A stretch of 64,000 nucleotides of DNA from JAVBQJ01 sp031549115 (lineage in GTDB: Bacteria; Verrucomicrobiota; Lentisphaeria; Victivallales; Victivallaceae), in the NCBI GenBank assembly GCA_031549115.1, contig JAVBQJ010000025.1, positions 1-64,000 of the forward strand. The letters are read 5' to 3'. Under the pieces are notes generated by a model, which ran no database searches, had not been told where the DNA came from, and saw only the letters and a list, made by a program, of their open reading frames with translations. A program made the position numbers and the translations under genes. Positions 18,422 through 27,481 of this stretch are shown here, piece by piece. The number at the start of each line of letters is the position of its first letter. Position 1 is the stretch's first letter.

Positions 18422-20050
18422 ATGAAAAAAGCGAAATTATTAGATTGTACTTTGCGTGATGGAGCTTATTTGGTCGCTAAAACTTTTGGCAACACGGTGA
18501 TTCACGGTATCATCGAAGGCCTGGAACGGGCCAATATAGATATAATAGAATTTGGTTTTCTGCAGAGTGAAGAATTTGGAGAAGGAAAAACCGTGTATAA
18601 AAATGGGCGGGACGCAAGTAGATTTGTCCCGAAAAAAAAATGCAATACCATGTATACCGTCCTTCTTGATTGCAGTCGGTATGATATTGATTTGCTTGAT
18701 GATAATCCTGGCAATTCTTTTGATGCAGTCAGAGTATGTTTCTTTAAACATGAGCAAGACGAAGCCGTGATGTTTTGTCAGAAGATAAATGAAAAAGGAT
18801 ATAAATTTTTTGTTCAGCCTGTTGATATTTTAGGGTACTCCGACAAAGAAATGATCAATCTGATCGAAAAAACAAATCCTTTGCGCCCATATTGTTTCTC
18901 GATTGTGGACACTTTCGGGTCGATGTATGTCGAGGATCTTGATCGTGTTTACAGATTGTTCGATCACAATTTATCTTATGAGAGCATGATTGGATTTCAC
19001 TCACATAACAATATGCAGATGTCAAATGCTCTCTCGCAGGAGTTTCTGAGAATGTCTCAAGCCTCCAGAAATGTAGTAGTTGATACTACTGTTTCCGGAA
19101 TGGGCCGCGGGGCTGGCAATACTCCAACCGAGCTTGTGGCGCAATACATGGTTGATAAACTTGGATATTCCTATGATATTGATGCTATTTTGGATTTGAT
19201 TGACACATATATGCCGGGTATTAGAACGAAGTGCGAATGGGGGTACTCCACACCGTATTTTATTGCCGGATGTTACAGTGCTCATGTAAATAACATAAGT
19301 TATTTGTCAAATAAGAATGGTATCGTAAGTAAGGATATAAGATATATTTTGAATAAAATCGGCGCCCAGAAGCGTAAGCGTTATGATTACGGACTGCTTG
19401 AGGAAACATATGCAGAATATCTTTCCTCCAACATAGACGATTCTGATAGTTTTGCTTCCTTGGAGGCAATGTTGAAAGACAGGAATATTATTATCTTGGT
19501 TCCGGGAAAAACATTGGCCCTTGCCATGAGCAAAGTGAAAAAAATACAAAAAGATAGAAATGCTGTTGTGATTTCTGTAAATCATATTACCGAACATTTA
19601 AAGTCAGATATCGTATTTATAAGCAACAGCAACAGATATAACTATTGGAAAAATGATGAGTCGTTTGTCAGTATTCCGAAAATATTTACTTCAAATCTTG
19701 ATTATGCAAAAACAGAAAAGGATTTTGTGGTATCTTACAAGCGAGTTTTGAAGTGTGGCTGGGAAAACATGGACAACTCAACCATCCTGTTGCTTCGTTT
19801 GTTGGATAAGTTGCATGTTGCATCTATCGGAATCGCGGGATTTGACGGATATGACTACATACAGAACGCAAATTATTCCATTACCGATATGGAAAGAGTA
19901 GTAAGTGCAGATTCTGTAATAAAAATTAACAAAGAACTCACAAGTATGCTTGCAGATATTTGCGAAACAAAAAACAAATCAACAGCTCTTTATTTTGTAA
20001 CGCCTTCACGCTTTGAATCCGCTTTAAAAGGAGAGCAAAATGAAGGTTAA
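18422..20050 (+). CDS. DmpG-like DRE-TIM metallo-aldolase with a C-terminal domain of unknown function
   Basis: This 542-residue protein starts at ATG 18422; a TTG at 18416 is less likely. Residues 1-290 are a pyruvate aldolase of the HMG-CoA lyase/4-hydroxy-2-oxovalerate aldolase superfamily. DCTLRDGAY (residues about 8-16) provides the catalytic Arg and metal-binding Asp. GFHSHNN near residue 190 provides the two metal-binding His, and GMGRGAGNTPTEL matches the DmpG glycine-rich turn. Residues about 330-542 form a second, Rossmann-like domain (IIILVPGKTLALAM, IVFISNSNRYNYW, VASIGIAGFDGYDY) that I do not recognise. It lies between KdsB-like and KdsC-like genes, so it may build the ulosonate carbon chain in place of a KdsA or NeuB synthase. 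Confidence 0.78.
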   Translation: MKKAKLLDCTLRDGAYLVAKTFGNTVIHGIIEGLERANIDIIEFGFLQSEEFGEGKTVYKNGRDASRFVPKKKCNTMYTVLLDCSRYDIDLLDDNPGNSFDAVRVCFFKHEQDEAVMFCQKINEKGYKFFVQPVDILGYSDKEMINLIEKTNPLRPYCFSIVDTFGSMYVEDLDRVYRLFDHNLSYESMIGFHSHNNMQMSNALSQEFLRMSQASRNVVVDTTVSGMGRGAGNTPTELVAQYMVDKLGYSYDIDAILDLIDTYMPGIRTKCEWGYSTPYFIAGCYSAHVNNISYLSNKNGIVSKDIRYILNKIGAQKRKRYDYGLLEETYAEYLSSNIDDSDSFASLEAMLKDRNIIILVPGKTLALAMSKVKKIQKDRNAVVISVNHITEHLKSDIVFISNSNRYNYWKNDESFVSIPKIFTSNLDYAKTEKDFVVSYKRVLKCGWENMDNSTILLLRLLDKLHVASIGIAGFDGYDYIQNANYSITDMERVVSADSVIKINKELTSMLADICETKNKSTALYFVTPSRFESALKGEQNEG

Positions 20051-20528
20051 GTACTTGATTTTGGACGTTGATGGAACATTGACCGATGGCAAAATTTACA
20101 TGGGAGCGACTGGTGAACTTTTTAAGGCGTTTGATATAAAGGATGGTTGCGGTATTCACGATATTTTTCCGAAATTTGGAGGAAAAACAATAATTATAAC
20201 TGCGAGAAATTCCGATATAGTAAAACGCAGATGCGAAGAGCTGAATATAGACCAGTTATATCAAGGCGTTAAAAATAAAGCTAAAAAGCTATTGGAAATT
20301 GCAGATATGCTTAATATCAAACGAGATTCAAATGGAGTCTATCAAGATGTTGCTTACATGGGTGATGATATTATCGATCTGTCCGTAATGAAATTGTGTC
20401 AATACAAGGGTGCGCCTAAAAATGCTGTAGCGGAAGTATTAAAGGAGGCAGATTTCGTTTCGGAACGAAACGGAGGCGATGGCGCAGTTAGAGAATTCAT
20501 AGAATTTTTGTGCGATGATCAGTCGTGA
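20040..20528 (+). CDS. KdsC-like HAD phosphatase (ulosonate-phosphate phosphatase)
   Basis: This 162-residue protein is a small capless HAD phosphatase of the KdsC subfamily. Motif I is DVDGTLTDGK at residues 9-18 with the nucleophile and acid Asp pair. Motif II is IITAR, motif III Lys lies in GVKNKAKK, and motif IV is AYMGDDIIDLSVM. The C-terminal RNGGDGAVREF resembles the KdsC tail that closes on the neighbouring subunit. The gene overlaps the aldolase gene by 11 bases and has aaggagagc as ribosome site. Dephosphorylation of a phosphorylated 2-keto-3-deoxy acid before CMP activation is the likely role. The precise substrate is unknown. Confidence 0.85.
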   Translation: MKVKYLILDVDGTLTDGKIYMGATGELFKAFDIKDGCGIHDIFPKFGGKTIIITARNSDIVKRRCEELNIDQLYQGVKNKAKKLLEIADMLNIKRDSNGVYQDVAYMGDDIIDLSVMKLCQYKGAPKNAVAEVLKEADFVSERNGGDGAVREFIEFLCDDQS

Positions 20529-21026
20529 AAATTTCAAGGGCCTTCGCGGGAATTTGTGGGTAAATCGCGTGAAGGATACATCAGATCTGTCGTCAATCAA
20601 GCGCCAATCCGGCATAACCGCTCTTTTGGGTCGCTATTATTCCGTTTGTCGCGTGGCAGTCTGCAGAACCCGATGTGAATACGGCACTTCCCGGTATGGA
20701 AAGTAAAATTGAATTTTCCTACCAAACCCAATGCGAACGAATCGGGAAATCATCCATCATTTGCGGCTAAAATAACGAATTTTTCCGTCACTTTTATCTG
20801 GCATCAAATTTCCCAAGCTAAAATTGAGCATGTGTTGTCCACAAATTCTGGTGAAGATGCAAAATTTTTAACTCTTTGCCGGTGGGATAATGGTGCAGAA
20901 TGGATAGAGGGCCTAAATGGTTTTGATTCTCCTGATCAACTGTTTTTTTCATTGAGGAATGACCTTTTTATTGGTAATATGAGATAAATATATTTATCGC
21001 TATAAAACTTCATTGGAGTATTAATC
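20529..21026. other. About 500-bp gap without a convincing gene
   Basis: Two short frames are open here (63 codons from 20515, 92 codons from a TTG at 20709), but neither has a good ribosome site or a recognisable motif. The stretch 20540-20575 has a loose dyad (ccttcgcg and cgcgtgaagg). The gap marks the change from A+T-rich DNA to the G+C-richer CapE/F/G genes, so it may be a recombination scar holding gene remnants. Confidence 0.4.
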
Positions 21027-22061
21027 ATGTCGCTGTTTAAAGACAAAACCCTGCTTATCACCGGGGGAACCGGTTCGTTTGGGAATGCCGTGTTGCGGCG
21101 GTTTCTTGATTCTGATGTGAAAGAAATCCGGATCTTTTCGCGCGACGAAAAGAAGCAGGACGATATGCGGCACGAGTTGCAGAATCCGAAGGTGAAATTC
21201 TACATCGGAAACATTCGCGACCGCCAGTCGGTCGATGACGCCATGAACGGCGTGGATTACATTTTTTCCGCCGCGGCACTGAAACAGGTTCCGAGCTGTG
21301 AATTTTTTCCGCTGGAAGCGGTGAAGACTAACGTGATCGGCACCGGCAATGTCTTGGAATCCGCCATTGCCCACGGTGTCAAAAACGTTGTGGTCCTCTC
21401 GACCGACAAGGCGGCGTATCCGATCAATTCCATGGGAATTTCCAAAGCGATGATGGAAAAAGTCGCCATTGCCAAGGGACGCGCGTTGGGAATGGAGGCT
21501 GCGACGACAATCGGTTGCACCCGTTACGGCAACGTCATGGGGTCGCGCGGTTCGGTCATTCCGCTGTGGGTCGACCAGATCAAAAACGGCAAACCCATCA
21601 CCATCACCAATCCGGAAATGACCCGTTTCATGATGACGCTCGACGATGCGGTCGATCTGGTCATTTACGCGTGGCAGCACGGCAACAACGGCGATTTGTT
21701 CGTCCAGAAAGCACCGGCGGCGACATTGACTGTTTTAGCACAGGCGCTCAAGGAGCTTTACAACGCCGATACCGAGGTGAAGATCATCGGAACCCGTCAC
21801 GGCGAAAAGCTTTACGAGACGCTGGTGACCCGCGAGGAAATGGCGAAATCCGAAGATATGGGCGATTATTACCGGATCCCCTGCGACACCCGCGATTTGA
21901 ACTACGACAAATATTTTGACGAGGGTTCGGAAAAGATCAACGAGGTCGAAACCTATCATTCGCATAATACGCACCGGCTGGATGTCGAGGGTATGAAAGC
22001 ACTGCTGAAAAAGCTGAAGATCATCCGGCAGGATTTAGGCCTCGGCGCCGGCGGATGTTGA
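21027..22061 (+). CDS. capE: UDP-GlcNAc 4,6-dehydratase/5-epimerase (CapE/FnlA/WbjB)
   Basis: This 344-residue soluble SDR is the first enzyme of UDP-L-FucNAc synthesis. It shows LLITGGTGSFGNAVLRRFL at residues 8-26 and the FSAAALKQVPSCEFFP segment. The catalytic STDKAAYPINSMGISKAMMEK has the family Met-x3-Lys arrangement, and NVMGSRGSVIP and TRFMMTLDDAVDL follow. The product is UDP-2-acetamido-2,6-dideoxy-L-arabino-4-hexulose. Length and order agree with capE-capF-capG of Staphylococcus and fnlABC of E. coli. The DNA is again G+C-rich. Confidence 0.93.
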   Translation: MSLFKDKTLLITGGTGSFGNAVLRRFLDSDVKEIRIFSRDEKKQDDMRHELQNPKVKFYIGNIRDRQSVDDAMNGVDYIFSAAALKQVPSCEFFPLEAVKTNVIGTGNVLESAIAHGVKNVVVLSTDKAAYPINSMGISKAMMEKVAIAKGRALGMEAATTIGCTRYGNVMGSRGSVIPLWVDQIKNGKPITITNPEMTRFMMTLDDAVDLVIYAWQHGNNGDLFVQKAPAATLTVLAQALKELYNADTEVKIIGTRHGEKLYETLVTREEMAKSEDMGDYYRIPCDTRDLNYDKYFDEGSEKINEVETYHSHNTHRLDVEGMKALLKKLKIIRQDLGLGAGGC

Positions 22062-22093
22062 AAAATGTTCATACTCTATTTCAGGAGCGAACG

Positions 22094-23296
22094 ATGAATA
22101 TACTGGTAACCGGCGCCAAAGGTTTTGTCGGTAAAAACCTTTGCGCGTCGCTGAAGAACTTGCGTGACAACAAGGATCGTACCCGCCCGGGGCTCAAGAT
22201 CGAAGCTGTTTTCGAGTTCGATCTCGATACCGATCCGGCGATGCTGGATGAGTACTGTGCCGAAGCGGACTTCGTTTTCAACCTCGCCGGCGTCAATCGC
22301 CCGAAGGAGAACAGCGAGTTCATGGCGGGCAATTTCGGCTTTGCCTCGACGCTGCTCGATACGCTCAAAAAGCATAAAAATACCTGTCCGGTGATGCTCT
22401 CCAGCTCCATTCAGGCCACGTTGATCGGCCGCTACGGCGCGTCGGACTACGGCAAATCCAAGCTCGCCGGCGAGGAATTGTTCTTCGCCTACGGGCAGGA
22501 GACCGGGGCAAAAGTTCTGGTTTACCGCTTCCCCAACCTCTTCGGTAAATGGTGCCGCCCGAACTACAACAGCGCCGTCGCCACTTTTTGCAACAATGTC
22601 GCCAACGATTTGCCGATTCAGGTCAACGACCGCTCCACGGAGCTCGAGTTGCTCTACATCGACGACCTGGTGACGGAAATGCTCGACGCGCTCGAAGGCA
22701 AAGAACACCATTGCATTTTCGACGGCGTCAACACCGTTCTTGCTGACGACGGCAAATACTGCGCCGTGCCGACGACCCACCGCGTCACTCTCGGCGCCAT
22801 CGTCGATCTGCTCGAAAGCTTCAAGGCGGTGCCGCGGACGCTTTTCATGCCGGAAATCGCGGCCAACTCGTTCGCCAAAAAACTCTACAGCACGTACCTC
22901 AGCTATCTGCCCAAGGACAAAGTGACGTTTCCGCTCAAAATGAACGTCGATGCCCGCGGCAGCTTTACCGAACTGCTCAAGACCGCCAATTGCGGCCAGT
23001 TCAGCGTGAACATCTCGCTGCCGGGGGTCACCAAAGGCAACCACTGGCACCACAGCAAGTGGGAGTTTTTCATCGTGGTGAGCGGTCACGGGCTGATTCA
23101 GGAACGCAAGCTCGGCAGCGATGAGATACTGAATTTTGAGGTCAGCGGCGATAAAATCGAGGCCATTCACATGTTGCCCGGTTACATCCATAACATCATC
23201 AACCTCAGCGAAACCGAAAACCTGGTGACGGTGATGTGGGCGAACGAATCGTTCGACCTGGCCCACCCCGATGCCTTTGGGGAAATGGTAGAATGA
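22094..23296 (+). CDS. capF: Bifunctional UDP-sugar 3-epimerase/4-reductase (CapF/FnlB/WbjC)
   Basis: This 400-residue protein starts at ATG 22094 (ribosome site caggagcg); a start at 22055 would add a non-homologous leader overlapping capE. Residues 1-270 are an SDR reductase (NILVTGAKGFVGKNL, DYGKSKLAGE). Residues about 285-400 form a cupin domain whose GNHWHHSKWEFF motif carries the Zn-binding histidines needed for C3 epimerisation. Together the domains convert the CapE product to UDP-6-deoxy-L-talNAc (UDP-L-PneNAc). The stop codon overlaps the ATG of capG. Confidence 0.93.
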   Translation: MNILVTGAKGFVGKNLCASLKNLRDNKDRTRPGLKIEAVFEFDLDTDPAMLDEYCAEADFVFNLAGVNRPKENSEFMAGNFGFASTLLDTLKKHKNTCPVMLSSSIQATLIGRYGASDYGKSKLAGEELFFAYGQETGAKVLVYRFPNLFGKWCRPNYNSAVATFCNNVANDLPIQVNDRSTELELLYIDDLVTEMLDALEGKEHHCIFDGVNTVLADDGKYCAVPTTHRVTLGAIVDLLESFKAVPRTLFMPEIAANSFAKKLYSTYLSYLPKDKVTFPLKMNVDARGSFTELLKTANCGQFSVNISLPGVTKGNHWHHSKWEFFIVVSGHGLIQERKLGSDEILNFEVSGDKIEAIHMLPGYIHNIINLSETENLVTVMWANESFDLAHPDAFGEMVE

Positions 23297-24477
23297 ACAT
23301 CAAGCTCGACTATTCGGACATGCAATTCCAGGACAACGGCAAGCTCAAACTGCTGATTATCGTCGGCACCCGCCCGGAGATCATCCGCCTTGCCGCCGTG
23401 ATCCATAAATGCCGCCAATATTTCGACACCGTTCTGGCACACACCGGGCAGAACTACGATTACAATCTCAACGGCGTGTTCTTCCGCGACCTCAAGCTTG
23501 CCGATCCGGAGGTTTATATGGACGCGGTCGGCGACGATCTCGGCGCCACCGTCGGCAATATCATCAACTGCTCCTACAAGCTGATGAACCGGATCAAACC
23601 GGATGCGCTGTTGATCCTCGGGGACACCAACAGCTGCCTTTCGTCCATCGCCGCCAAGCGGCTGCATATTCCGATCTTCCACATGGAAGCCGGGAACCGC
23701 TGCAAGGACGAATGCCTGCCGGAGGAAACCAACCGCCGGATCGTCGATATCATTTCCGATGTGAATATGGCCTATTCCGAACACGCCCGGCGCTATCTGC
23801 ATGAATGCGGGCTGCCGAAGGAGCGCACTTACGTTACCGGCTCGCCGATGGCGGAGGTGCTGCGCAATAACCTTGCGGAAATCGGGGCCAGCGATATTCA
23901 CGCCCGGCTCGGACAGGAAAAGGGTAAATACATTCTGCTTTCGGCGCATCGCGAGGAAAACATCGACACCGAAAAGAACTTTCTTTCGCTGTTCACGGCG
24001 ATCAATAAGATGGCCGAAAAGTATGACATGCCGATTCTGTATTCCTGCCATCCGAGGAGCCGGAAACGCCTGGAACAGTCCGGCTTTGCGCTTGACCGGC
24101 GGGTGATCCGGCATGAACCGATGGGTTTTCATGATTTCAACAGCTTGCAGATGAATGCGTTCGCCGTGGTTTCCGACAGCGGCACGCTGCCGGAGGAAAG
24201 CAGTTTTTTCACCTCGATCGGGCATCCGTTCCCGGCGGTGTGCATCCGTACATCGACCGAGCGCCCGGAAGCGATGGACAAAGCGTGTTTCATTTTGGCC
24301 GGAATCGACGAAAAAAGCCTGCTGCAGGCGGTCGAAACGGCGGTGGATTTGAATCGAAACGGAGACAACGGCGTCCCGGTAATCGATTACATCGATGAAA
24401 ATGTTTCGACCAAAGTGGTGAAAATCATCCAGAGCTACACTGGTGTTGTCAATAAAATGGTGTGGCGGAAAAACTGA
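23293..24477 (+). CDS. capG: UDP-L-PneNAc 2-epimerase (CapG/FnlC/WbjD), WecB-like
   Basis: This 394-residue non-hydrolysing UDP-HexNAc 2-epimerase completes UDP-L-FucNAc. It contains LLIIVGTRPEIIRLAAVI, LAHTGQNYDYNLNG, ILGDTNSCLSSIAAKR, HMEAGNRCKDECLPEETNRRIVD and SDSGTLPEESSFF, the GT-B-like active-site segments of the WecB family. The RCKDE variant, in place of RTGD in WecB, is typical of the CapG branch. ATG 23293 sits in the sequence atga with the capF stop. CapE, CapF and CapG together provide L-FucNAc for the polymer encoded upstream. Confidence 0.93.
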   Translation: MNIKLDYSDMQFQDNGKLKLLIIVGTRPEIIRLAAVIHKCRQYFDTVLAHTGQNYDYNLNGVFFRDLKLADPEVYMDAVGDDLGATVGNIINCSYKLMNRIKPDALLILGDTNSCLSSIAAKRLHIPIFHMEAGNRCKDECLPEETNRRIVDIISDVNMAYSEHARRYLHECGLPKERTYVTGSPMAEVLRNNLAEIGASDIHARLGQEKGKYILLSAHREENIDTEKNFLSLFTAINKMAEKYDMPILYSCHPRSRKRLEQSGFALDRRVIRHEPMGFHDFNSLQMNAFAVVSDSGTLPEESSFFTSIGHPFPAVCIRTSTERPEAMDKACFILAGIDEKSLLQAVETAVDLNRNGDNGVPVIDYIDENVSTKVVKIIQSYTGVVNKMVWRKN

Positions 24478-24511
24478 CAATGCAACTCCGCACAACAGAG
24501 CAAAAGAAGTT

Positions 24512-24595
24512 ATGAAAATTTTAGCAATTATAGCAGTTGGAGTGTTGCTGTGGCTATTGATTGAGCCATTGATGCACTCCAGAAAATCCCGTTGA
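24512..24595 (+). CDS. Possible 27-residue single-helix membrane peptide
   Basis: ATG 24512 to TGA 24593-24595 encodes a peptide starting MKILAIIAVGVLLWLLIEP. This is a single hydrophobic helix followed by a basic tail (HSRKSR). The sequence aaagaagtt before it could serve as a ribosome site. It lies 34 bases after capG. The composition is that of real small membrane proteins, but nothing else supports it, so it remains a candidate. Confidence 0.3.
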   Translation: MKILAIIAVGVLLWLLIEPLMHSRKSR

Positions 24596-24651
24596 ATTAC
24601 ATCTTTTTGGGCAAGAACGACCATTGCGGGGTTGATGTTGGGGAAACGAAA

Positions 24652-24813
24652 ATGCTGCGTGTATGTCAATTATTCTTTGATAAGATTCTCATCACGGCTT
24701 CCGAATGTTTGCCCGAAAACGAATCCATTCTTCAGGAGTTTTGTAAAGCCAGGAATATTCCTTTGATGCGTTTGGAATTCAATATTCAGTCTTGCATAAC
24801 AATAGATTCATAA
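24652..24813 (+). CDS. Small hypothetical protein, about 53 residues
   Basis: From ATG 24652, with ggggaaacg upstream, a 53-residue frame (MLRVCQLFFDKILITASECL start) runs to TAA at 24811-24813. The frame is open back to a TTG at 24592 that overlaps the stop of the small membrane peptide. It has no recognised motif. It lies in A+T-rich accessory DNA before the RepA-like gene. The remaining 166 bases to 24979 hold no gene. Confidence 0.25.
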   Translation: MLRVCQLFFDKILITASECLPENESILQEFCKARNIPLMRLEFNIQSCITIDS

Positions 24814-24979
24814 AGCGAAAATAATTACAATTTGTTGTGCTTTGTCTCCGGTATGTATGAAATATCCTGCAACCCCCAGGGAGGAATTTTATGCATGCCG
24901 GAGATTTTTATTGTAATCGGTAAAGACGTATGGAGATAAGTAGGTTGCGGGTGCTCAAACAACAGGGAGGATAAGTATC

Positions 24980-27481
24980 ATGAATTCCAATGAATCTTTG
25001 TCGTCGATATCTCCTGATGATATTATTGACTTTTTCAAAAATAAGTTCAAGCCGACCGATAATATTCCGGAAGATACGGCGCGGCGCGATGCTATTTGCA
25101 TGGAAGCGCGCGCTTCATTGTTGATCGAGGCGAATTGTACCAGAGAGCGCTTCCCGGCGTTTATGGGGGGCGGGAAATATACAGATAAGGGTTGGATTTT
25201 TCCATTAATTCCTGTTTTTACCACAAAGACCCGGATACCAGAGGCATATCAATGTATTGAGTTGGCATGGCATTTTAACGAGTTTCGGCTGGACAACAGC
25301 CATATCTTGATTGATGAACGTGGAAACATGCTTGACCGCTGGCAATTTATGATTGGAGACGTTGTGTTTGCGAGGCTCCCCATGGCAGACCCCAAGTATC
25401 GGGCGTCAGTAGAACAACAGTCTACGGAATACAACAAGCACCTGGATAAAAAATCACAGGCAAAGAATTGCAACATTCATGATTTGAGACGCAGTTTTGA
25501 ACTGGCACAGCAGCAATTCAATCAAGAATTCCGTTCGAAATTTGAACTTTGCTCGAAGACTTCCTCATATAATACGCCGGAAAAGGTCTGTCGGTTCTTT
25601 GGCGCGCCGGCAGAGGTATTTGCAACACTGAAAAGTTGCGGTATGTGGCTGGGGAGTTTTCATGTTGACGCAGAATCGGCTCCAACTGATCCACAGATGA
25701 TTCAGGAACATTTACAAGACTGCATTCCGTGTTCGCTACCCGAAAGAAAATTTCCGCAATTCAACCAGAAATATTACGATGGCTGGCTCTGTCAAGTATT
25801 TCCATTTCGGGATCAATATGGCAATATAAAAATGTGCGTGATCAAATTCTATGATGTCGAAAATCAGTCGAAGGATTTGATTCCGGTGACAAGTTGGATG
25901 CGCAGCAATTTTCCCTATAGCCAACTTTTCTGTGTGCCATTGCCGGAAGATAAACAACCGCTCTATAATCTTGATTTACTGCTTAAGTCGGAAAACCAAC
26001 CCATCATCCTTACTGACAGCGTGGAACTGGCCGACTCCAATCAGCGGGATGCCCGCAATGATATTGTGTTCACGAGTTTTATCTGTTCACCGGAATGTTA
26101 TGAGCAAGTGGATTGGTCTCCGTTGCGGGAAAGAGAAGTTTGGTATTTGGTGACCAATCATTCCGGAATCAGTCTTGAAGCCGCTTACCTGAAGGCAAAA
26201 GAGCTTGCCGATTTTCTGCAGGAAGAGGAAGGGATTAATTTGAAGTACATTCAACTCAAAGTCGAATATCCTGCTTCACGTTATTTTGATTCGGTTGATA
26301 CATTGTTGAATTTTTATCGGACCAGCAAACCCGAAGCCAATCAGGAGAGTTTACTCCTGCTGGAGAATGATACTGATTTCGATGTCCAGTATCATCAAGC
26401 CGTGGAGTATATTAATTCCAAGCCCTGGTGGAAACCGTCTCAAGGAATATGTTCAGAAGAGCAACGGCTCGCGACGCGGGAAACCAACAAGCGCCCGCGT
26501 CCGGCTTATCTGTTGCGACCGTTTCTGTTACGCGGCGAGACGTCCATGCTTTATGCCAGTAAAAGTACCGGCAAGAGTGCCCTGGCGCTCAGTATGGCTG
26601 CAGCAGTGGTTTCTGGAGAACCTCTCTTCACGGAAAAGTGGTGGACCGTTCCCTCGCAACAAAATTATCCCGTGAACAAAGTGCTTTATCTGGACTTTGA
26701 GAACGGGAAAGAAGAGATCAAGCAGCGCAAGATCGACTTTGCTTCTCCTTATTGGCCACAGGATAAGAAGTCCGAGCGCGAAAAGTACAATGCCAACCTA
26801 ATCGTACGGGATATGGCGACTTCCGCCGGCAAGGACTATTCGCAGCCCGAAAACTGGCAGGAATTGTTGGGAATGCTTGAGAATGCAAAACAGCAGGGGA
26901 TTGCCGGTCAGCCGGTCGACCTGTTGGTGATCGACACGTTGACCAAGTTCACTCGCAAGCCTTATACTGCTACTTTGAATCTGTCGGATTTCATCAATAA
27001 ACTGCGCTCACAGAACCTTGCGATTCTGTTCGTGCATCACGAAGGGGACAATGGCGAAGTACGAGGGTGGAAATGCGGACTGGATGATGTCTATTTTAAT
27101 CTTCGCCTTTACCGTGAGACAGATAAAAATGAGAAGAAAGAGACCTCGCCGGTAGGCAAGATTAACGTTAAAGATCTGGAAGAACCGTTGATTTTGGCCT
27201 ATCAGAATGCTCGCTCCAGTATTGAGCAGATCCCGTCTTTCGAGGTTAAGTTTGTGACTAAGTGGCTGGCGCACTACCCAGAAAGCGATTCTTCCGACAA
27301 GGCCTCTGAAGCACGTCGCAATGCAGAGTTCAAACGGATTGTCACTAATTATCTTAAGAAACGTTTAGAGAATCAGGATATTTATCCAATCCTTGGAATA
27401 GGGAAGCAAAAATATTCTGAATTGAAGAGGCTGCTTGGTATTCCGAGGCGCATACGCCCCGTGACGCCAGAAGAACAATGA
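24980..27481 (+). CDS. Large protein with C-terminal RepA/AAA_25-type ATPase domain
   Basis: This 833-residue protein has a good ribosome site (gggagg) and ATG 24980. Residues 1-500 match nothing I can name; parts resemble the unannotated regions of mobile-element replication proteins. From about residue 515 a RecA-fold domain appears: FLLRGETSMLYASKSTGKSAL contains the Walker A (A-x4-GKS), VLYLDFENG is the next strand, LLVIDTLTKF is Walker B, and ILFVHHEGDNGEVRG matches the sensor-like H-x-x-x-G region of hexameric RepA helicases. The last 60 residues look like a small winged or helical DNA-binding tail. It is an orphan, with no integrase or relaxase in the window, so it is probably a remnant of, or cargo on, an integrated element. 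Codon use is A+T-richer than the DNA downstream. Confidence 0.65.
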   Translation: MNSNESLSSISPDDIIDFFKNKFKPTDNIPEDTARRDAICMEARASLLIEANCTRERFPAFMGGGKYTDKGWIFPLIPVFTTKTRIPEAYQCIELAWHFNEFRLDNSHILIDERGNMLDRWQFMIGDVVFARLPMADPKYRASVEQQSTEYNKHLDKKSQAKNCNIHDLRRSFELAQQQFNQEFRSKFELCSKTSSYNTPEKVCRFFGAPAEVFATLKSCGMWLGSFHVDAESAPTDPQMIQEHLQDCIPCSLPERKFPQFNQKYYDGWLCQVFPFRDQYGNIKMCVIKFYDVENQSKDLIPVTSWMRSNFPYSQLFCVPLPEDKQPLYNLDLLLKSENQPIILTDSVELADSNQRDARNDIVFTSFICSPECYEQVDWSPLREREVWYLVTNHSGISLEAAYLKAKELADFLQEEEGINLKYIQLKVEYPASRYFDSVDTLLNFYRTSKPEANQESLLLLENDTDFDVQYHQAVEYINSKPWWKPSQGICSEEQRLATRETNKRPRPAYLLRPFLLRGETSMLYASKSTGKSALALSMAAAVVSGEPLFTEKWWTVPSQQNYPVNKVLYLDFENGKEEIKQRKIDFASPYWPQDKKSEREKYNANLIVRDMATSAGKDYSQPENWQELLGMLENAKQQGIAGQPVDLLVIDTLTKFTRKPYTATLNLSDFINKLRSQNLAILFVHHEGDNGEVRGWKCGLDDVYFNLRLYRETDKNEKKETSPVGKINVKDLEEPLILAYQNARSSIEQIPSFEVKFVTKWLAHYPESDSSDKASEARRNAEFKRIVTNYLKKRLENQDIYPILGIGKQKYSELKRLLGIPRRIRPVTPEEQ

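Noticed and set aside
17685..20528. KdsB/KdsC-like genes read as the core Kdo pathway for LPS
   Set aside because: They lack KdsA, are A+T-rich like the capsule insert, carry an altered substrate motif and are next to a polysialyltransferase-like gene.
22076..23266. 396-codon minus-strand frame opposite capF
   Set aside because: Shadow frame; CapF on the plus strand is unambiguous.
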